This document shows positions 56,091 through 64,000 of a stretch of 64,000 nucleotides of DNA, in pieces; position 1 is the stretch's first letter; every line of letters starts with the position of its first letter. The notes under the pieces were generated by a model, which was not told where the DNA came from, ran no database searches, and saw only the letters and a program-made list of their open reading frames with translations. This stretch comes from Epiperipatus broadwayi (lineage: Eukaryota; Onychophora; Udeonychophora; Euonychophora; Peripatidae): positions 992,001-1,056,000 of the forward strand of contig JAQFVV010012530.1 in assembly GCA_028023455.1 (NCBI GenBank). Reading direction: 5' to 3'. The translations under genes and the position numbers were made by a program.

Positions 56091-58307
56091 ATATTTTATT
56101 TTCATTTTACAATAGTAAAAATATTTTATTTTCTAATTAAAAAATGATTTAGCATCAATAAATTATCTAATTAAGTTATAGATTTAGAAAAAAATTGTAG
56201 AAAGATTGTTTTCTTTGTGCAATGTTATTGTACTATCGCTGCACAATAATTCTTTAACGACAGAATACTTTATTATGCCTTAGTAAGATAAAACATATGC
56301 AGAAAAGTCTACATAATATACAATCAATAATAATTTTTTGAGAAATTAGTTACAGAAGGAAATGAAAAAAAAAAGATGGTAGCATAAAAGTAACTACAGA
56401 AGGCAGCTTAGGATTCATGAAATAATTCCATTCAATTAAAAGTCATGGTGGCAGAGCAGTTATAAGTTGAAGGATCTACAACATGCAGCACTAATAAATC
56501 TCTTAGGACTATCAATTAGCTATCCCACAAGAATATCTGATTATTTTTATGAAGCCATTCTCTAATATGTCTGGCTGAAGAAAACTAAATCTTGAGTTGG
56601 TTGCATGCTGCTTCCTTTCAAAAAACATTCCTTGCCTTTAATAATACCTGTATTTACCAATATTTTCTTTAAAATTCATTAGACCAACTCAAACACTGCC
56701 TTTCATTCAGGATACCAGAAATTTGTTTTTTCTTTAAAAAAAATAAAATCTTTATTGCTCTAATTTCATTTTCAATAAATATAATTTGCAAACTTGCTTA
56801 AATTCATGTATTTATTTGAATTCTTATATGTAATCAAATTTGTTTTAATTAATTTAATTCAATTATATGTATACACATCAATATTTAGTGATAATTGAAA
56901 AATTACAATGATAACTTGGAAGGGGATTTTAAATCAAGCTATCCCCAACTCAGATAAAACAATAAAGGCAATTGCTTTCTATGGCCCTCAAGATACTTAA
57001 CAATAGGAAGAATTATTTATTCCTCTTTTTAAATGTTTTTATTTAACTTAGTGTTGTTTGTTTATTTATTTGGCTCTTTGATTTTTACCATATTTCTATC
57101 TAACATATTTCTTTCAAATTTCATACACATTAGATATTGATAACAATGCAATACGACAATAAAATATTTAATGGTATCCATCCTAACAATAATGGCAAGT
57201 CGACTTTCAAAATATGTTGATGTTGGTTTAAATAAGTTTTTAGTGATGTAGACTAGATGGCAAATTTTTTTTTTTTTTAAATATGCTTTCATTGAATTTC
57301 ATAAAATAAAGAATGAAATTCCAATTTCTGTTGAACATTGAATTAAAACTTGCTTTTTTTTTAAAAGAATGCCTTCATAAGGAAAAAAATCTTGTAAACA
57401 ATTTTTAATATACACCAATTTAATTTCAAATACTAGAAAAATGGGACATTTTTTATATTCTCAGATTTTAAACTTGATATAAACTATGTTATAATTTGTT
57501 CCAAGCCCTCCCCCCATGTACAAACATTTAAAGTATATGATAGCTCATGTTTTGATGATAAACACTGATTAGAACACATACTGTTTATTGAACTGCAAGC
57601 ATGCAATACTTTTCAATATGCACATATATATATAACACAAAACACTTTTTTATGTGTATAGTATACATATATAAAATAAAAAAACAATTTTTTAAAAATA
57701 ATAATGATTATTAATAATAAATTGAGAGAACACATGTACATATATTTTTCATTCATTGAAAAAATAAGAAGAAAAAAAACTTATCACACTGTATTTTTAT
57801 TTTTTAAATAAAATCAACATGAAATGTCTAACTTTCATCGCAAGTAAATGCACATTGGACGATATTGTTTTTTTTTCCCCAATAACTTTTTTCTTTTGTA
57901 GAAATATAATAGACTAGTCTCTTTATCAAGAAACTATTATTTCTGTAATTGTTTTGATGTTTTTAAATCAGTATTAACTTTAAGCATGTTTTAAAATTTT
58001 GTAAAACTTTTAGCATTATGCTTAAAAAATACGTTATTACATGAAATTTAAAATTTATTTATAATTTTTTCTTTTTTACTTTTTAAACATGATCATATAT
58101 GAAAACAGAAAGTGACTGCTTGAAATCACAAAATGTATTAAACAATGTTTATTCATTTGTTTGTTTATTTACATTTTTGTTTGTTTGCTCACTTTTTTTT
58201 TTGCTTAGCGTATAATTGAAATTGCGTACTTTGATATAGAGTACTTACTTCTTAGAGCTTCATTGCAGTTACAAAAATCCATTGCAAAGATTAAAAAATA
58301 AGATATA
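56091..58307. other. Intronic sequence, nothing recognised
   Basis: AT-rich intron with homopolymer T and A runs (near 57266-57278 and 58190-58202). No gene or repeat family is recognised. Confidence 0.4.
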
Positions 58308-58606
58308 TAAAAAATATTTTATAAAAAGCACTTTTATTTAATTTAATCAGTAATGTACTAAAAAACAAAACAAAAAAATTATTTTCTTTAACCACAATTT
58401 TGATCATTATATTTAGCTTGAAATAAAAGTATGCGACATACATAAATTAATTATTTCAATCACTGTTTTTAAGACCAGTGACTGAAATAAATAATTTATG
58501 GATGTTCCATGCTTTATTTCAAATTATATGTAAGAACTAAAATTGTGGTTGAAGAAATAAAACATTTTTTGTTTTTAAAAGTGTTTCTTATAAAATATTT
58601 TTCATA
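58308..58606. repeat. Palindromic MITE-like element, about 0.3 kb
   Basis: The left arm begins AAAAAATATTTTATAAAAAGCAC (58308); the right arm ends GTGTTTCTTATAAAATATTTTT (58581-58602). Inside, TTTAACCACAATTTTGATC pairs with AACTAAAATTGTGGTTGAAG, and ATTATTTCAATCACTG pairs with CAGTGACTGAAATAAAT, around a loop of about 10 bp at 58468-58477. The arms are about 140 bp and imperfect. Size and structure suggest a small MITE; the superfamily is unknown. Confidence 0.75.
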
Positions 58607-61600
58607 CATATTTTATGTTCTTGTAAAAGTCAACTTTTTAAAATAACAAATTTATCATCAGTTTTGAAAAGTTAATGTTTCCATTTAAACTCTAGTGTAA
58701 TACTCAATCAAGTATTAATCAAACTATTATTTAATCATTACTTCTTTAATTTTTTGACTATCTATTAAATTTATATTTTATCATAAGCTCCTTGGTATTT
58801 CTTTATTGTCTGAGCCCAAATTTAAATATATTGATGGTTACAAATAATTTTACACTTGCCATGAACTAGAATATAGTAACCACAATGAGAGTGTGGGGTC
58901 ATGCTTGATATTAAATAGATATTGGCTTAGTGTATATATATGTATACTTACTGCGATGCTTGTAATAGAAAACCATAAAGCCAATAATTTTGAGAATAGC
59001 AGAATGATTTCTTAATCACTCCTGTTTTCTTAATAACACAGTTTAGTCAATCAAGGATCTCCACCATCCAAGCATTAAATACTACCACACAAACTGACAT
59101 TAGTGATGGGTAGATAACAGTACAATGTTAGCTTCCCATAAATTCCCATTAGGCTAAACTTTTTTTTGGCAACCTGTTAGGATAGCCAAAATCTTATTGC
59201 ATACCTTTACAATAAATATATTGTAAATAATTATGGAAATTCTATCACTGAAACATAATAAGTATTAATATATATTCAGCCAAAACATTGAAAATATTAA
59301 ATATACCCTTAATGTGTATTCAGTCCTGAACAAATGAACTTTCAACATTTACTCTGAGTTTAGCATCACTACTGACTTTAAAATTTAATAAATATATTAT
59401 ATTAAACTGCAGTTTTTCAGGGATAAAAGATGCAAATATATATTCCACATAAGTCATTATATATTATAATAGTAACTTACAGTTATTATTATTGGTCTAA
59501 CATGTTTTATCTCTTGTGAAATTATTTATAAATATAAATTTTTATTTGACTATTTTATTATGTAACATATATGTACTATTTATATATACATTTAAGTTTT
59601 AAATAATACATACCTTAAGCTTTTGAGTAAAATGCCAGATTTGAAGTTAAGAATAAATACTTATATATTTTTTTTATTTTATTATTAAATCTTAATGTCA
59701 GTGGAACAATTGATAGTTGAGTTAAGCATGAACTTGTATATAACACATGAGCAGATTCGTTCGTTCTCTTGATATAAAAAAATGAAAGAAAAAGAAAATC
59801 TTTTCTCTTTAAAAATTGCATTTTTCTTTTATCAATACTACTATTTAACGATTGGAATTTAAATATTAACTTTTCCAAATTAAAATAATTTGTGGATTAA
59901 AAGTCTGCAAGGAAAATATATTTAATTTTCTACTCAATCTTAAAGGAATAGCAATATAAAAGAAAAGAACGTCTGTTTAAGTTTTTTGGAAACTACGTTG
60001 TTTTAATACTTCCGTGATTCTTCGGATATATATAAATTTAAGATAATTATATATATATATATAGGATAAAACAATGTGTTTTGAGTAAAACAGCTTTATA
60101 TCGTAAAGGTTTCGAAACCAACCTTGCATGCTATTTTAAAATATTTTGAAATATTGAATATATAGAACGTCTAGTGATAATAGAGAAATGAAGATTAAGA
60201 ACATCTACATTCGAAGAATATTTATTTTATTTCACATTAATCCGGTCATTGGATGTTATTAACAGTTTATCGTTTAAGGATAAATGAAATCATCATTGTA
60301 CCAATGGATTGGTGATGTGCTTCGTAAGAGATCTTCATTGGGATGATGAACTATAGACTTCAATATCTACTCTCAACTCTCTTATAAATAAGTTTCCTTT
60401 ATTATTTATTTATATATATTATAATAATGCTTATATTATTTTAATATGTTTATTATTATTATTATTATCTTTATTTCAAATTTGGCATCGCATCATATAT
60501 ATCTTAAAAGGAAAATTATATTTATTATTAAATATAATTAATTGAAAGCTTAACATAATTCATCAAATTAGATGAGGGATATAAAAAATAGTTATTATTT
60601 GACAGATATCTTAAACAGGATTATATTGTGTTTACTACGTAATATTGTAAACATTTAATGTATTTTTATTTATTAAAAATACATATAATATATAAGTTAT
60701 ACAATGGTAAATTGTGAAGCATATAAATAAGAACGATAAATAAATTAATAAGTTACATAAATTATTAATTTTTGAATCCAGATATTGTTTTTATATATCT
60801 GTTAATTTAAGCTATTTTCTTTAATTTTTGAAAGTTTATTATAGTATTGAGTTTTATCATAGGGTATTAAATAAAAAATATCATTTATTAATATTCTTTT
60901 AAAATGATAAAATTCATCCGTATTTATTTATTAATATTTTATTATCTATTCTATTATATTTTTTATTGTTTATTAAATATTGATTTGTTAACGTGATCTC
61001 TTTGTCTAATCATTATTGAATTATATTATATATATGCTAGTATTATAAATATCATATGAATAATAGTTATAATTAATGCTTATATAAAGGCATATGAAAT
61101 AACTTGTTTTGAAATTATTCCTGAAAAGAGCTAATTGCAAATTCTCCGTGAGTTTGAATATCGTGGCATAATGGTGACTGAAAGAGGGATGAAAGATGGA
61201 TGACCTGGTCTAAATTGTATTTAAACTTATTTAAAGATTATTGAGCTAGCATAATAAAGATATATATAATCATGGATTTAGTATTTCATCGATTCATTTC
61301 TAGCATTCTACTTGAAGACCCAAAGTCCGATTGTAGTGAAATGCGTATCCTCTTTCTAAGGAATTTAATCATCTCTTTATATTTAACAAGACCAACTTAG
61401 ATTTTAAATATAATCCATTCTGTTATATTTGGCGAACCTAACTGTGAAGCATTAAGTTAATGATTTCTAAACATTGAATATAATTGATTATATTACATTT
61501 AATACATCAACTGGGATGATTAAATGCCGTTCCGTTATATTTGTGCCTCAACTAAGGCTATCAAATAGGTTGTCCCGTTATAATATATTTGCTTGTAGTT

Positions 61601-61757
61601 AATACTAGTAATATATTGACCTTTTGGACTAGATTGAATATTGTAAATATATGTAATTAAAAGAACATTTAATTTAGAAAATACAGAATCAGTAAATGTA
61701 TTAAGTAAATTTAACGTTAATCAAACATTCAGAATCAATAACTCTTTGCATTCTTAC
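58607..61757. other. Intronic sequence leading to a TSC1 splice donor
   Basis: AT-rich intron with (AT)n at 60045-60062. The patch 61120-61600 is more complex: CTGTTATATTTGGCGAACCT (61420-61439) and CCGTTATATTTGTGCCTCAA (61531-61550) look like repeated words, and TTTGGCGAACC recalls the end of an LTR next to a primer-binding site. I could not confirm an element. The left edge of the exon donor is at 61757. Confidence 0.4.
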
Positions 61758-62255
61758 CTCTTTCCTTTAATCCTTGCGGTGACAACTCTTGTTCCACTAG
61801 CTGCTCAATAACTTTAGTTAAATTGTTTGCTGTATTGTCAGTGGTGATATCAAGTGCTTCCTGCATGGACTGTGCCAGTAATTTATTAGAAGTAGGATCC
61901 TCACTGCTTCGTCCACTATCAATTGATAAAACAGTCTGATCATCGACAGTACATAAACTAGTTCTGCGAGAAGTTTTACTGTTCCCTCCAGAACTATTTT
62001 GAATAATTTCTATAGCAGTTTCCTCAGAAACCATACTATCTCTAGGAGTTCCTTGTGTTACAGGAGTAAACAAGCCACTATCTGTGGGATGCGTTAGACC
62101 ATGTGAAGTAGGAGTACTTCGTTCACAAGGTTCATAAGGTGTCCATAATTTTTCAGAAGAAGCTATAGCTAATCTCTGAAGACAAGAATCACTTGGTAGT
62201 TGATACTGCAGTCCACTAGACTGGAACTGACCGGACTTTCGTATACTAAAGGAAT
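61758..62255 (-). CDS. TSC1: TSC1 (hamartin) exon, Ser/Thr-rich middle region
   Basis: This is a 498-bp exon with an acceptor (TTATTTTTTATGTAG just above 62255) and a GTAAGA donor (61757-61752). It encodes 165 codons plus split codons, starting SFSIRKSGQFQSSGLQYQ. It continues LWTPYEPCERSTPTSHGL and DSGLFTPVTQGTPRDSM and ends LSPQGLKER plus the first base of a Glu codon completed by the exon at 45783. The Thr-Pro and Ser-Pro-rich character, with no predicted fold, fits the central linker of hamartin. By itself this exon would be hard to name. The call rests on the matching phase (1 out, 2 in), the intact frame, and its position upstream of the diagnostic exons. Confidence 0.82.
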
Positions 62256-64000
62256 CTACATAAAAAATAAAAACAAACTAAATTATTACTATTAAGAACT
62301 GAATCTATGTACAGAAAATGAACATAATATACTGTACCGCTATGTTAGCTCTACATATTCATAATAATTTTTGTCTAAAAATAATTAAAATAAAATTTTC
62401 ATAAATAACATGAAAGTTTCAAAATTAATTGTAAAAAAAAAAAACATAAAAATAAAATCATTATGACTAAAATAAGTTTCATAAAAAGAAATGGTTTTAA
62501 TAAATAAATAATATGTATGTCAGAATAAGTTTGAGAGAGTTGTTGTTTATAAAAATTTAGAGTTTTTTTTTAAAAAAAAAGAAAATACAGTTAGTCTGGG
62601 GGAAATTCGTAAAGTTTTACGAATTAATTTAAGAGTAATTCAGGGGAGAGAATTTAACTTAGAAAAGTTAAAACTATAAAAGTTTAAAAATAAATCTTTT
62701 ACATGAAATTAAAATACTCTCTTTGCATTTAATTTAAAGAAATGAAAATATTTATGTGCGTAAACAACTTGATTTTAAAATATACATTAAAATGTGTATA
62801 TATATGTAGGTATAAAAAGAAGTTGAATTTAAAAAAATGGAAAATAAAATTTGTAATATGAAAATTAAGTTAAATTCAAAGATGGCTACAAATAAACAAT
62901 GGGAATAATTAAAAAGTTAGATCTAATTAATCTAATAAGGAATGTGAACAGATAATAGGAATTTAATTAATAAATTTAATCAAAAAGAATATTAATCAAG
63001 CTGAACAATAAGAGTAATAGCATATAAATAGGTCCAGAAAAAAAGGTCATCAGAAATCAGATCATATTTCAGCAGTGTTATTCCAGAGTACAAATAAATT
63101 TTATTTTGAGAAAGCCAAGAAAAACATACATTGCTAACAAGAAGTATGCCACTGTACTCCAGTCTCTGACCGCCCTAGCATATTTGAAAGTCTCCAATTA
63201 GCCACCGTGAATATTTAACAACCTGAGCCATTTAAACATTTGTCTGCCGAACTGAAGCAGCAAACATTCCCAGAACTTTTCCAAATCATATAAACAAATA
63301 ACTTATGGAAACTGTGTGTGAGAGATATATATGTTTGATGCTTGATATTTATCTACGCTTTATGTTATTGATAATATATGTGCATGATATATGATGTTAT
63401 ATATTATTATTTTATTCAAAGAAGAAATGATGAATGAATTCATAAATTAGTTCTTAGTTAATTTTAAAATATTTAAAATAAATTATTTTTGGAAAGTAGT
63501 ATTTGTTGGTTGATTCTTTTATTCATGCCACTAATTAAAGCAGTTTATTGTTATATTACCTTTTTGATTGAGCTATTCATGGAATATTTCGAGCACTGGA
63601 TTATGCGCCTACCATCCAGGCATGTTAGTTACTTCTTGTAATTAGCTGGTGTCTGAAGTTTACCTCTAAACAAATAAAATGCTTTGGATAGTAAAGGTTT
63701 GAATCTAGCAGTCGAAGTGGACCATGGTCTGGAAATGTGATCGGGTCATGTTTTGCACAGCTCAGTCTGACCGTTCTCCGCTCTGCTTGAAGGGTTGGTC
63801 CGTTCACATAATATTTATAATATAAAAATTAGTTATGTTTAAAAAAAGATTAAAACCCAATTAAACATTTCTATTTGAATGGACCCGGTTCAATACATTG
63901 GTGTATACATCCAAGCAATAATGTGGTATACCAAAAATAAGGCCTAAAAATTTTGTGCTAGTAACCACTAATATTAGCTGCTTTGTAAATTTATTTTATT
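62256..64000. other. TSC1 intron, upstream part
   Basis: AT-rich intron of at least 1.7 kb; its far end is outside the window. Two GC-richer patches stand out. One is at 63010-63310, with TATAAATAG at 63023 and a more complex body, possibly an LTR piece. The other is at 63560-63815, with GGTTTGAATCTAGC near 63694, B-box-like, possibly SINE-derived. Neither can be assigned. The 60-codon open stretch in the second is not supported as a gene. Confidence 0.4.

Noticed and set aside
63625-63807. 60-codon minus-strand frame as an upstream TSC1 exon
   Set aside because: No resemblance to hamartin and no suitable splice sites; the sequence looks like part of a repeat.

Overview
This is a metazoan nuclear genome window: very AT-rich, intron-bearing, with no operons and packed with eukaryotic retrotransposons, MITE-like palindromes and microsatellites. 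The one host gene I can support is on the minus strand. Four exons (62255-61758, 45783-44971, 11025-10859, 10784-10654) have matching splice phases and encode the middle of hamartin (TSC1), up to and into the start of its coiled coil. Hamartin is the scaffold of the TSC1-TSC2-TBC1D7 complex, which restrains Rheb and mTORC1. The introns between these exons are about 16.0 kb, 33.9 kb and 74 bp. Neither end of the gene is in the window. The species is not determinable from sequence alone; an invertebrate with large AT-rich introns (for example a cephalopod or other mollusc, or an arachnid) fits, but this is a guess.

Layout by region. 1-10.4 kb, downstream of the last exon seen: two RTE-clade LINE copies in opposite orientation. 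The first is interrupted by a Penelope-like GIY-YIG fragment. A decayed Ty3/gypsy remnant lies between them. 10.65-11.03 kb: two small TSC1 exons. 11.03-44.97 kb, the giant intron: a hAT-type MITE with target duplication, several copies of a palindromic repeat family, a pogo/Tigger transposase remnant, a pair of LINE 3' fragments, and then a 14-kb composite (23.2-37.9 kb). In that composite, LINEs of two lineages alternate with long perfect (AAT)n tracts. A 5.0-kb giant inverted-repeat (foldback) element with an 8-bp target duplication is inserted at the junction between one LINE and its (AAT)n tail. 37.9-44.97 kb: low-information intron, a tandem duplication, a fourth palindromic repeat, a tRNA-SINE-like block and a 0.5-kb interspersed repeat that ends about 40 bp from a splice donor. 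45.0-45.8 kb: the largest exon. 45.8-61.76 kb: intron with a degraded Ty3/gypsy element on the minus strand, a second copy of the 0.5-kb repeat, and small hairpin repeats. 61.76-62.26 kb: exon. 62.26-64 kb: intron.

The most interesting structures are (i) the alternation of LINEs and (AAT)n, which suggests integration into, or 3' priming on, this microsatellite, and (ii) the foldback element, whose transcript within TSC1 pre-mRNA would fold into a hairpin of more than 2 kb. Almost all transposon genes here carry frameshifts, stops or changed catalytic residues, so the window is best read as a transposon graveyard inside a conserved signalling gene.
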